Source: Tunturibacter empetritectus
Lineage (GTDB): Bacteria; Acidobacteriota; Terriglobia; Terriglobales; Acidobacteriaceae
Length of the DNA: 64,000 bases
Direction: 5' to 3'
NCBI RefSeq assembly: GCF_040358985.1
Contig: NZ_CP132932.1
Location: 2,170,001-2,234,000 of the forward strand
Position 1 is the first letter of the stretch. The number at the start of each line of letters is the position of its first letter. This document shows, piece by piece, positions 27,787 through 34,986 of this stretch. The position numbers and the translations under genes were made by a program. Below the pieces are notes generated by a model. That model worked only from the letters and a program-made list of their open reading frames with translations. It did no database searches and was not told the origin of the DNA.

Positions 27787-28131
27787 TTACTCAACGCCGT
27801 GGCGGCGGACGCTAAGCCACACTGTCAGGGCGAGAAACTCCGTGAGAAGAACAGATTCGGCCAATCCGAAGGTAGCGTGTCTGCCGTTGTACAGTGTCAC
27901 CGCAATCAGGATGATCAGCGTAAGAATCATGCCGAGAAACACCGCGGTTCGGCCGTAGTGAGTGGCGGTGAGCGAAACCGGGCGTCGCGCAGGTAGTCTG
28001 CCGGCGACGCGGGCGGCAAAGTCGGCCGGAACTTCTACCAGAGGCGCAGACTCCAGGGCACGGAGAACACGCTGGTCCAGTTCGTCGTCGATCCTGCTTG
28101 CGAACTCCGAGTTCATCAATTCGTCTGACAT
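27787..28131 (-). CDS. Small membrane protein, probable anti-sigma factor
   Basis: 114 residues: an N-terminal cytoplasmic region (about 1-60; DDELDQRVLRALESAPLVEVPADFAARVAGRLP), then two hydrophobic segments (about 65-82, FLGMILTLIILIAVTLY; about 88-108, SVLLTEFLALTVWLSV). There is no HxxxCxxC zinc motif, so it is not a ZAS-type anti-sigma factor. It overlaps the 3' end of the ECF sigma gene by 16 bp, the arrangement usual for sigma/anti-sigma pairs; the role is inferred from this and from the size and topology. Confidence 0.72.
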   Translation of the reverse strand: MSDELMNSEFASRIDDELDQRVLRALESAPLVEVPADFAARVAGRLPARRPVSLTATHYGRTAVFLGMILTLIILIAVTLYNGRHATFGLAESVLLTEFLALTVWLSVRRHGVE

Positions 28132-28673
28132 GCCGTTCTCCTCTCACTGGTTTGATTCTGCTTAATCGCTTCGCGAAGCTTCTTGCGCCCTCGATGAAGA
28201 TGGGTCCGCACCGTTCCGATCGGCATTCCCAGCGTGTACGAGATCTGCTCGTAGCTTCGTTCCTCCTGATGATAGAGGATCAGGATCGTTCTCTCAATCT
28301 GGCTGAGCCGCTGCAACTGCTCGTCGACCGCCTGTTGGAATTCGCGCTCCTCGATCTTCTGTTCCGCGTTCCTGTCGGGATGCGCCAAACGCTCTTCCCA
28401 AGCCGAAGTGTCGTCCGAGAGCGAGACGTGGGAGCGGTCATCGCGACGGCGCCGCTTCCACTCGTCCTGCGCAACATTCACCGCGATCCGGTAAAGATAG
28501 GTAGTAATCAGCGCTTCGCCGCGAAAACTGGGCAACGCCCGATAAAGGCGTAGAAACACGTCCTGGGCAAGATCATCGAGGTGTTCGCGACTCCCCGTCA
28601 GACGCAGCAGGGTGCGAAAGACCATCGCCTGATGGTCGCGTACCAGCTGCTCGAAGGTGAGATCGACATCCAA
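28116..28673 (-). CDS. ECF-type RNA polymerase sigma factor
   Basis: 185 residues. Sigma region 2 about 8-75 (LVRDHQAMVFRTLLRLTG, HLDDLAQDVFLRLYRALPSFRG, TYLYRIAVNVAQDEWKRRRR) and region 4 about 120-175 (QLSRIERTILILYHQEE-type helix, YEQISYTLGMPIGTVRTHLHRGRKKLRE). It directs RNA polymerase to a special promoter set. A promoter of classic ECF form (GAAACTT-N15-GTCTAA) lies directly in front of this gene and an identical one faces the divergent gene, implying autoregulation. The TTG start lies only 6 bp after the -10 element, so the transcript would be leaderless or nearly so. Followed by an overlapping probable anti-sigma gene. Confidence 0.93.
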   Translation of the reverse strand: MDVDLTFEQLVRDHQAMVFRTLLRLTGSREHLDDLAQDVFLRLYRALPSFRGEALITTYLYRIAVNVAQDEWKRRRRDDRSHVSLSDDTSAWEERLAHPDRNAEQKIEEREFQQAVDEQLQRLSQIERTILILYHQEERSYEQISYTLGMPIGTVRTHLHRGRKKLREAIKQNQTSERRTACQTN

Positions 28674-28679
28674 GCGAGA

Positions 28680-28707
28680 TTAGACAATAGAGTGCTCCGA
28701 AAGTTTC
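28680..28707 (-). promoter_or_regulatory. ECF-type promoter of the sigma operon
   Basis: On the minus strand: GAAACTT (28707-28701), 15-bp spacer, GTCTAA (28685-28680). This follows the sigmaE-like consensus in both elements and spacing. It forms one half of a perfect inverted arrangement with the promoter at 28720-28747. Confidence 0.75.
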
Positions 28708-28719
28708 ATTCCGGCGAGT

Positions 28720-28747
28720 GAAACTTTCACAGGGCCTCCCGGTCTAA
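28720..28747 (+). promoter_or_regulatory. ECF-type promoter of the divergent membrane-protein gene
   Basis: GAAACTT (28720-28726), 15-bp spacer, GTCTAA (28742-28747). The elements and spacer length are identical to the minus-strand copy at 28680-28707, while the spacers differ. The two -35 elements lie within a 10-bp perfect inverted repeat, GAAAGTTTCA (28699-28708) / TGAAACTTTC (28719-28728). GGAGGTAGCTT then leads into the ATG at 28773. Confidence 0.78.
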
Positions 28748-28772
28748 CGCGGGCAGAAAGTGGAGGTAGCTT

Positions 28773-29231
28773 ATGGATTTTCTATCAAGTCCGTTTATTG
28801 TCCCGGTAGCCGGGTGCGCCGTCGGTGCCGTCGCAATCGTCTCAGGCATCTGGTTTGAAGCTCAACAACGCCGAAACAAGGCCGAACAGCGTATGGCGAT
28901 GATTGCCCGTGGTGTTCCCATCGCCGAGATCGAGAGACTGTTGGGCTCCGGTGACGAGGAGAAGCGCGTCAGAGATCCTCTGCGCAGCCTCGGCAACGCA
29001 CGCCGCACCGGAATTGTCCTGGTTTCGGTTGGGCTGGGATTGATCCTGTTCTTCGTAGCGCTCAGCGTCATCGTGCAGGAGCGGGATGTCTTGGCAGGAT
29101 CAGCCGTCGGCATCATTCCGCTGGCTATCGGAGTAGGCTTTTTCATCGACTACAACCTGCAGAAGCGCGAGCTATCGCGCTTCGGGTTGGAGATCGGTGC
29201 CGAATCCTCAGGAGCTGGATCGGACCGGTAA
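28773..29231 (+). CDS. Small inner membrane protein, DUF6249-like
   Basis: 152 residues with three hydrophobic segments: about 8-27 (FIVPVAGCAVGAVAIVSGIW), 78-100 (TGIVLVSVGLGLILFFVALSV) and 108-128 (GSAVGIIPLAIGVGFFIDY). Between them is a charged cytoplasmic loop (EAQQRRNKAEQRMAMIARG.. IERLLGSGDEEKR). The layout resembles small membrane proteins annotated DUF6249; this is a tentative match. The strong ribosome binding site GGAGGT precedes the ATG. It is the direct divergent target of an ECF promoter identical to that of the sigma gene, so it is probably part of the sigma regulon. Confidence 0.8.
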   Translation: MDFLSSPFIVPVAGCAVGAVAIVSGIWFEAQQRRNKAEQRMAMIARGVPIAEIERLLGSGDEEKRVRDPLRSLGNARRTGIVLVSVGLGLILFFVALSVIVQERDVLAGSAVGIIPLAIGVGFFIDYNLQKRELSRFGLEIGAESSGAGSDR

Positions 29232-29312
29232 GTTACAACTCCGCGGTTCGATCTTTGCGCCTCGCAAACGAATCATGCACACTGGCTTCATCAGGTTGGA
29301 GCCTTTTGATTG

Positions 29313-30629
29313 ATGAATGTCCGTTCAGCTTTGCTTCTGCTGATCAGCTTTTTCGCAATCGCGATTCCGTCATCGAGTGCCCTCGGAACCACCTCCACTG
29401 AGGCCCAGGCTCTGCGAGAGGCCGCCCAGAATCACACGGCCTATACGCTGCCGCCTGAAAAACTCAAGCTCGCCAAGGAGTTGTTCCGCGACCGTACCGC
29501 GCTGCATCTTCTAGGCGAAGGCTGGGGCTTCCTGCAGCTTATTCTGCTGCTGGCGCTGGGTGTTCCATCGCGCCTCCGCGACGTCGCCGAGAGGGCAACG
29601 AAGAGCCGCTGGGGGCAATGCTTCCTCTTCGTCTTTCTCTTCCTGCTTCTTACCGCGCTCCTCAACGCTCCTCTACGGCTCTACGGCCACCATGTATCGC
29701 TCGCGTACGGACTCTCGGTGCAGCGTTGGGGAAGCTGGTTCGCCGATCTAGGCAAAAGCTTTCTGCTCGAATGGCTCGTCGCCGGCATCCTTGTAATGGT
29801 GCTGTTCTGGGTCATCCAGCGTTCGCCGAAGCGCTGGTGGTTCTGGTTCTGGATCCCGACAATGGTCGCGGTACTGTTCGGCGTCTTTCTCTCCCCGATC
29901 CTCGTCGATCCGCTCTTCAACAAGTTTGAACCGTTGCAGCAAAGCAATCCGGCACTTGTAGCGCAGTTGGAGAGAGTCGTCGCACGCAGCGGCGTCACTC
30001 TGCCACCCGACAGAATGTTCTTCATGCGAGCCAGCAGCAAGGTCACCAGCATGAACGCCTACGTCACCGGCTTCGGCCCGTCGAAGCGCCTGGTGCTCTG
30101 GGATACGACCATCGCCACAGCCACGCCCGATGAGCTCGTCGGCGTCTTCGGCCACGAGCTGGGCCACTACGCGCTGCATCACATCGTGCAGGGCGTCCTG
30201 TTCAGCGCGGTTTTGCTGCTCCTCGGATTCTTCGCAGGCCAGCGAATGACCTGGTGGTTGCTGGCGAGATACGGTCCCCGATGGAAGATTCGCTCGCAGA
30301 ACGACTGGGCCTGTTTAGCGGTGTTAGTGCTGGTCCTAAACGTGTTGAACTTCTTCGCCGAGCCGATCGAAAACAGCTTCAGCCGCTCGATCGAACATGC
30401 CGCTGATATTTACGGGCAGGAGGCTATCCACGGTATCGTCTCTGACCCACAAACCACCACCCAGCAAGGGTTTCAGAAGCTTGGTGAGAATTCGTTGGAC
30501 GACCCCACCCCGCATCCCCTTCTCGACTTTTGGTATGACGGGCACCCATCCACGGCAAGCCGAGCCGCCTTCGCTCTGGCCTACGACCCCTGGACAGCAG
30601 GGCAGCATCCAAAGTACTTTCAACCATAA
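29313..30629 (+). CDS. M48 (Ste24/HtpX-type) membrane metalloprotease
   Basis: 438 residues. An N-terminal signal-like segment is followed by several transmembrane helices (about 70-85, 103-120, 150-170, 178-198, 290-310, 330-350). Zinc ligands are His281-Glu282-x2-His285 (VFGHELGHYALHH) and a later Glu in SIEHAADIYGQEA (about 365), the pattern of M48A Ste24-type CAAX proteases. In bacteria such enzymes act in membrane protein quality control; no prenylated substrate is expected. The ATG is preferred to the overlapping TTG at 29310. It follows the ECF-promoted membrane-protein gene after 81 bp and may share the regulon. Its stop overlaps the HIT gene start (TAATG). Confidence 0.9.
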   Translation: MNVRSALLLLISFFAIAIPSSSALGTTSTEAQALREAAQNHTAYTLPPEKLKLAKELFRDRTALHLLGEGWGFLQLILLLALGVPSRLRDVAERATKSRWGQCFLFVFLFLLLTALLNAPLRLYGHHVSLAYGLSVQRWGSWFADLGKSFLLEWLVAGILVMVLFWVIQRSPKRWWFWFWIPTMVAVLFGVFLSPILVDPLFNKFEPLQQSNPALVAQLERVVARSGVTLPPDRMFFMRASSKVTSMNAYVTGFGPSKRLVLWDTTIATATPDELVGVFGHELGHYALHHIVQGVLFSAVLLLLGFFAGQRMTWWLLARYGPRWKIRSQNDWACLAVLVLVLNVLNFFAEPIENSFSRSIEHAADIYGQEAIHGIVSDPQTTTQQGFQKLGENSLDDPTPHPLLDFWYDGHPSTASRAAFALAYDPWTAGQHPKYFQP

Positions 30630-30997
30630 TGAAGACCCAGCCGAGTCATCCCGCATCGTCCGACTGTCTCTTCTGCAAGATCGTCGCAGGAGACATCCCG
30701 GCAAACCGCGTCTACGAGGACGAGTTCTGCATCGGCTTCCCCGACATCAATCCGCAGGCCCCCACGCATCTGCTCATCATCCCAAGGCAACACATCGCTT
30801 CCACCGCGAAGGCGGAGGCGGAACACTCTGCGCTGTTAGGTTCCCTGATGTCTGCGGCGGCCAAGATCGCGCGGGCAGAGAAGCTGAGCAAAGGCTATCG
30901 AATCGTCGTCAACACCGGCGAGGACGGCGGCCAGACAGTGAATCACCTGCACCTGCATCTACTCGGCGGCAGGCACATGAACTGGCCTCCGGGCTAG
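30629..30997 (+). CDS. HIT-family (HINT-like) nucleotide hydrolase
   Basis: 122 residues, typical HINT length. CLFCKIVAGDIPANRVYEDE at the N terminus has the CxxC of HINT proteins, and the histidine triad is HLHLHLLGG near the C terminus, ending in the usual hydrophobic RHMNWPPG. HINT proteins hydrolyse adenosine phosphoramidates and aminoacyl-adenylates in the cytoplasm. The gene overlaps the M48 protease stop by 1 bp and is translationally coupled to it. A repeat element begins about 55 bp downstream. Confidence 0.94.
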   Translation: MKTQPSHPASSDCLFCKIVAGDIPANRVYEDEFCIGFPDINPQAPTHLLIIPRQHIASTAKAEAEHSALLGSLMSAAAKIARAEKLSKGYRIVVNTGEDGGQTVNHLHLHLLGGRHMNWPPG

Positions 30998-31053
30998 CGC
31001 GCGTTTCCTTCCGGCCAAAGGGAGGACCAACGAGTCTCATCCCCACCCAGAAA

Positions 31054-31148
31054 AGGTACACGCGTCACGAAGTGACCGCCGAATCGGGTCCCCGCGAACA
31101 GGTCTTCGTTCGTGGGGTGGCAAGCGTAGTGGGCTCGTCCGGCAGGAC
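31054..31148. repeat. Interspersed REP-like element, copy A (expanded)
   Basis: Begins GTACAC.GTCACGAAGTGACCGCC (31054-31080) and ends CGTCCGGCAGGAC (31136-31148). The two ends are shared with copies at 45926-45979 and 56471-56525, but here about 55 bp of extra sequence separates them. Each end can form a small hairpin (GTCAC..GTGAC and GTCC..GGAC). It lies between convergent genes, just after the stop of the minus-strand gene at 31157. Confidence 0.7.
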
Positions 31149-31156
31149 GCACGCGG

Positions 31157-32296
31157 TTACATATTGAAGTTCGGCTCTTCTTCCTCTTCCATGCCATACC
31201 GGCGGAGGAGGTTCGGAAGATTCTGCGAGAAGGCTGCACGCGGCATCACCGTATCGCATCCCGCTTCGACGGCCTTCGCCTTCAGATCTCCCTGCAGATG
31301 CGACAGGAAGCCGATGATCGAGGTGCTGCGCTTCAGCTTGGTCTTCAGCTTGGGAATCAGCGTCAACGGCTTGGCGTTTGCATTGTTCAGGTCGAAGACG
31401 ATCAAGCCTGGCCGATCTTCCTCTTCGCCGCCAACCAGCGAGGCGATTGCCTCCTTGTCGTTCTTGACGAAGGCAACCTTGACCCCGAGCTTACGCGCTG
31501 TCTCAGAGATCTTGGCGATGAAGAAGAGGTCTTCGATGAAGAAGAAGATCTTTGTCGGCGCGTCATCCGCAATTGGAATAGCGCGGCCCTGCGAGTAGTC
31601 GATAGGCTGAGAGTCACTCTGGTAGCTGCGTCCGCCACCATGGCCGTTGCTGCGGCCCTGGTAGTTGCCATTGTGCGAATCCATCGTAGAAGGCGGAGTG
31701 TCGGCGAAGTTGCCGTTCACGGCGCGATAGCTGTGGTCCATGGGGCCGACAAAGCTGCGTGGACCCCGAGACTGCTGCTTACCGCCGCCGCCCTTGCGTT
31801 TGTAGCCGCCGCTGTTATTGCCCGGCTGGTGAGTATCGCGATCGCGATAGCCGCCGCCATTGCTGCTGAATCCGCCGCCGTTGCTGCCGCTGGCCACATT
31901 GCCAGGATTCTCAGGCGAGCGTTGACGGTCACGATCCCGAAACTTCTTCTTCCAGCGTTTGCCGCTCGAGGAGGAGCCGTTCTGTTGCTGGCCGGCGTTG
32001 GCTTGAAAGCCTTGGCCACCCTGCGGTTGAAAGGTCTGCGGAGCGGCAGCACCCTGAATCGAGCCAACTGGCTGACCCGCACCCTGATCGCCGGACTGGC
32101 TTCCGGGTTGAGCGCCCTGAGGGGAGTCTCCACCCTTGCTCTTCCGCTTCCGGCGGCGACGGCGGCTGCTCTTGGACTGACCCATGCCGTGCGCGACGTT
32201 CTGCCCGGCAAATTGCGCCTCCCCGTCCTGCTGGACGGGAGACATTGTCGAACCCTGGTGAGAATCTACCTCGGGTACATTCTGCTCTGAAGTCAT
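31157..32296 (-). CDS. Disordered Arg/Gly-rich protein with receiver-like C-terminal domain
   Basis: About 379 residues in two parts. Residues 1-245 are low-complexity and disordered: a basic cluster SSRRRRRKRKSKGG (about 42-55), Gln/Gly-rich stretches, then RGG/Asn/Ser-rich segments like those of RNA-binding proteins. Residues 250-365 look like a response-regulator receiver fold: KIFFFIEDLFFIAKISETA, VKVAFVKNDKEAI, GLIVFDLNNANA (Asp at the phospho-acceptor position), IIGFLSHLQGDLKAKAVEAG and DTVMPRAAF. The acidic pair at the end of the first strand is altered (FFFIEDL), so phosphorylation is doubtful. It ends with an acidic tail EEEEEPNFNM. ATG 32296 is preferred, with AGGAAGTG upstream. Possibly an RNA-associated regulator. 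Confidence 0.75.
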   Translation of the reverse strand: MTSEQNVPEVDSHQGSTMSPVQQDGEAQFAGQNVAHGMGQSKSSRRRRRKRKSKGGDSPQGAQPGSQSGDQGAGQPVGSIQGAAAPQTFQPQGGQGFQANAGQQQNGSSSSGKRWKKKFRDRDRQRSPENPGNVASGSNGGGFSSNGGGYRDRDTHQPGNNSGGYKRKGGGGKQQSRGPRSFVGPMDHSYRAVNGNFADTPPSTMDSHNGNYQGRSNGHGGGRSYQSDSQPIDYSQGRAIPIADDAPTKIFFFIEDLFFIAKISETARKLGVKVAFVKNDKEAIASLVGGEEEDRPGLIVFDLNNANAKPLTLIPKLKTKLKRSTSIIGFLSHLQGDLKAKAVEAGCDTVMPRAAFSQNLPNLLRRYGMEEEEEPNFNM

Positions 32297-32326
32297 GCTT
32301 CCACTTCCTATTGCTTTAGATCGCAA

Positions 32327-33113
32327 TTAACGTTCTCTCCCACGCAGAAGGCCTCTCCTGCCCCGTGAAGCTCACGGAGGAGGAACCAAACCGGTTTTGC
32401 AGCGTCGGATGAAACGGTCTCAAGTTTTACTCGAACGGACGTCTTCTATTGGTATTTGGCTGCAATCACACCGGCGAATCTGCCGGTCACGCACAGCCTG
32501 GAGCGCCAGACAGCAGCGAACCTGATTTTCACCCTCTACCTGTTTGCGACAGAGTCCGACAAATCCGGTCTACTGTAATCCTGTGTCTTCGGTCGCCAAA
32601 TCTACCCAACTTCGTAGCTTTTTGATGACCACACAGTGATCGGCACCCACAGCCGGTTCACAAGGCAACTCCTAGGGTACGCCGAAAGAAGCTACTTGGC
32701 AAGAACTCTCTTCTACCACTTCCTGGGCACGATTCCCACAAAACTAGAAGGGCCGCTTAACAAAGCGGCCCTTCTACAGTAAATGGCCAGTCACTGGCCT
32801 CCTGAAAGAACTTCCGATGAAGGAAGCAGACCTCCGGACTTATGGTCCACACCATCGGTTGGGTGTAGCTTCTGCTCAGCCGGGGCGGTACTGGCACACA
32901 CCGGATTCAATCCAACGTGCTCCATTTCATGAAGAAGCAATTAGGTCGCCAAAACGCTAACCCGCAGTACACTGGCAATCTCCCGCAGAAGCTGCCAAAC
33001 AGCGCCCAAAAATCTGAAAAACAGTAGATTCCCGCAAACCCATTCCATCTTTCCGTAGCATGACGGGCCTTGGCCTGCGGCGTCACCACTGGACCGCCAG
33101 CGAACCCGCTCGA
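32327..33113. other. 787-bp noncoding region with possible structured RNA
   Basis: No credible protein gene. On the minus strand, 32940 to 32777 contains nested hairpins: CTACACC..GGTGTGG, GGAC..GTCC inside an AGCAGA..TCTGCT closing pair, and GGCCAGTGACTGGCC, just before the terminator-like hairpin at 32745. That order suggests a small noncoding RNA read leftwards and ended at 32745. I cannot assign an RNA class: no tRNA, tmRNA, RNase P or SRP signature was found. The part from 32327 to 32740 shows nothing I can name. Confidence 0.4.
32745..32776 (-). terminator. Strong hairpin, terminator-like on the minus strand
   Basis: Perfect 14-bp stem TAGAAGGGCCGCTT (32745-32758) / AAGCGGCCCTTCTA (32763-32776) with a 4-nt loop. 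On the minus strand it runs into GTTTTGTGGG; the + strand has no T-tract. No annotated gene ends here, so it probably ends an unannotated minus-strand transcript. Confidence 0.6.
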
Positions 33114-33142
33114 TTGACCCTGCTCTGGCTGGACCCTATAAT
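33114..33142 (+). promoter_or_regulatory. Strong sigma70 promoter upstream of the Skp genes
   Basis: TTGACC (33114-33119), exactly 17 bp, TATAAT (33137-33142), the best sigma70-like match noticed in the window. The transcript would start near 33149 and carry a leader of about 190 nt before the first Skp gene. Confidence 0.75.
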
Positions 33143-33341
33143 CTATGTGTTCCGGCAGCCCTCTCGTTCTGTCGCCGATCTGCCCCACAGCAGGCGGTCC
33201 GAGCGAGGCAAAAGATGGGCGTGCTCTGTCTCAAAGGGTGCGTTGATCGAGTGGAGGTAGGGAACGGCCCAGACGGCACGCGATGGTGCGCCAGAAGCCG
33301 TATAAGGTTTGATCAATCCCTGAAGGAGTACCACACACTAC

Positions 33342-34055
33342 ATGAATCGCACCCTCGCTCTTGTTACCGCCCTCGCTGCGGGAATGACATCCGCTGCCGC
33401 CCTGGCCCAGACCTCCGCCACGACCGCCGGCACACCAACTGCAGCTCCCACCCAGACCGCCCCTGCTCCGGCTGCAGCTCCAGCCCCCGTCGCACCACAC
33501 GCAGTCCCTGCGAAGATTGCGACCATCGAGTTCGAGCAGGTCGCCGCAGCAACCAACGAAGGACAGCGAGCCCTCCAGACCCTGCAGAAGAAGTACGAGC
33601 CCAAAGGGGCAGAGCTCCAGGCCAAGGCACAGGAGATCGATACCCTCAAAAAGCAGCTGCAGGCCGCACCGGCAACCCTGACCGAATCCGAACGCGCCTC
33701 GAAGCTCCGTGCCATCGACACCAAGGAGAAACAGCTCCAGCGCGATGGCGAAGATGCACAGCAGTCCGTCGCCGGCGAGCAGCAGCAGGTCATCGGCGTG
33801 GTTGCCAAGAAGCTCGCGCCGGTCGTGAAGAAGTATGTGGAGGACAATGGCTACACCATGCTCCTCGATATCACAGGCCAGCAGGGTGGCTCGATGAGCG
33901 TGCTCTGGACCAGCGATGGCACCGATATCTCGCGTGCCGTTCTCGAGGCTTACAACGCGTCTTCAGGCGTCGCACCTCCGGTCCCGTCTGCGCCGTCACC
34001 AACCGCTCACCCGCACGCCTCGGCCACCCCGAAGCCTGCGCTGCCCAAGCAGTAA
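33342..34055 (+). CDS. OmpH/Skp-family periplasmic chaperone, first paralogue
   Basis: 237 residues. Signal peptide about 1-22 (MNRTLALVTALAAGMTSAAALAQ), an Ala/Pro/Thr-rich linker (about 23-55), a Skp-like core (about 57-205) with IATIEFEQVAAATNEGQRALQ, long coiled-coil helices (60-160; Lys/Glu/Gln heptads) and YVEDNGYTMLLDITGQQ, then a Pro/Ala tail. Skp trimers escort unfolded outer-membrane proteins through the periplasm to BAM. The Ala/Pro-rich extensions make it longer than enterobacterial Skp (about 160). A paralogue follows at 34289; both begin with the same ribosome binding site and first codons. AAGGAGTACC gives the start. Confidence 0.88.
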   Translation: MNRTLALVTALAAGMTSAAALAQTSATTAGTPTAAPTQTAPAPAAAPAPVAPHAVPAKIATIEFEQVAAATNEGQRALQTLQKKYEPKGAELQAKAQEIDTLKKQLQAAPATLTESERASKLRAIDTKEKQLQRDGEDAQQSVAGEQQQVIGVVAKKLAPVVKKYVEDNGYTMLLDITGQQGGSMSVLWTSDGTDISRAVLEAYNASSGVAPPVPSAPSPTAHPHASATPKPALPKQ

Positions 34056-34197
34056 CGCGGCTGACTGAGTTGGTCTACGGAATCTACGGAGAGTTGGCTG
34101 GTTTTAGAAAACTGACCTCCGTAGGCACCGAACCTGTTTGCTGAAGACGATGTAGCCCGAAGATCCGAATCGGTCTTATCCAGAGATTTGTAACAAG

Positions 34198-34245
34198 CAT
34201 CGTTTTGTAACAGACATCGACCATCGTTTTGTAACAGACATCGAC
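34198..34245 (+). repeat. Perfect 24-bp tandem repeat between the Skp paralogues
   Basis: Two identical 24-bp units (34198-34221 and 34222-34245), each holding CGTTTTGTAACAGACATCGA. A third, partial copy of TTTGTAACA lies just upstream at 34187-34195. It sits 43 bp before the second Skp gene, where regulatory sites would be. Confidence 0.85.
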
Positions 34246-34288
34246 CGACCGAAGAGATCGAAAATTTCGAAGGAGTACCACAGACCGC

Positions 34289-34969
34289 ATGAATCGCACC
34301 CTCGTTCTTATCTCCGCGCTAGGCGCCGGATTAATGACCACCGCCGGAGTCTCCCAGACCGCTGCCGCTCCAGCTCCTGCCCCCGCTGCCGCTGCTGCCG
34401 TTGAGCCCCAGGCCATCCCCGCAAAGATTGCTCTCGTCGCGTTCGAGCAGGCCGTCTTTGCCACCAACGAAGGCCAGCGCGCCGTCCAGCAGATTCAGGA
34501 CAAGTACAAGCCCAAGAAAGATCAGATCGACACCCTCTCCAAGGAGGTCGACTCGCTCAAGGCTCAACTGCAGAGTGCTCCCGCAACTCTCTCCGATGAA
34601 GAGCGCGCCACTCGCCTGCGCAACATCGACACCAAGGAGAAGGAGCTGAACCGCAACGCCGAGGATGCCCAGACCGCCTACAACGCGGATCTGCAGGAAG
34701 CCTATGGCAAGGTGGCCGCCAAAGTCTCAGTTACGCTGAAGGATTACGTCAGCAAGAATGGTTACACTCTTCTGCTCGATGTCAGCGGACAGCAGAGCAA
34801 CGTGATGTGGGCCAATCAGAACACCGACGTGACCCAGGCCGTTGTGACCGCGTACAACACCACGTCCGGTGTCGCTGCGCCAGCCCCGTCCGGACCATCT
34901 TCCCCGGCCCCCACAACAGCTCGTCCACGTCCAACAACGACGCCCAAGCCCGCTGCACCGAAGCAATAA
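34289..34969 (+). CDS. OmpH/Skp-family periplasmic chaperone, second paralogue
   Basis: 226 residues, same plan as the first: signal peptide (MNRTLVLISALGAGLMTTAGVSQ), Ala/Pro linker, Skp core IALVAFEQAVFATNEGQRAVQ, coiled coil about 60-155, YVSKNGYTLLLDVSGQQ, and Pro/Thr-rich tail ending PKPAAPKQ (compare PKPALPKQ in the first). The preceding 14 bp (GAAGGAGTACCACA) are identical to those of the first paralogue, showing that the duplication included the ribosome binding site. A terminator follows at 34987. The two may form homo- or hetero-trimers with different client preferences; this is inference. Confidence 0.88.
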   Translation: MNRTLVLISALGAGLMTTAGVSQTAAAPAPAPAAAAAVEPQAIPAKIALVAFEQAVFATNEGQRAVQQIQDKYKPKKDQIDTLSKEVDSLKAQLQSAPATLSDEERATRLRNIDTKEKELNRNAEDAQTAYNADLQEAYGKVAAKVSVTLKDYVSKNGYTLLLDVSGQQSNVMWANQNTDVTQAVVTAYNTTSGVAAPAPSGPSSPAPTTARPRPTTTPKPAAPKQ

Positions 34970-34986
34970 CTCCAGAAGTCCACGTC

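Noticed and set aside
31298..32290. 330-codon + strand frame over the disordered-protein gene
   Set aside because: The translation is Ala/Val/Leu low complexity arising from Gly/Arg codons on the other strand; the minus-strand frame has a receiver-like domain and a ribosome binding site.
32828..32850. Resemblance to a cobalamin riboswitch B12 box on the minus strand
   Set aside because: AGTCCGGAGGTCTGCT matches the box at about 13 of 16 positions, but the upstream conserved elements and spacing of the riboswitch are missing and no cobalamin-related gene follows.
32905..32925. T-loop-like sequence GGATTCAATCC suggesting a tRNA
   Set aside because: The flanking 5-bp T-stem does not pair and no acceptor or anticodon stems could be built.
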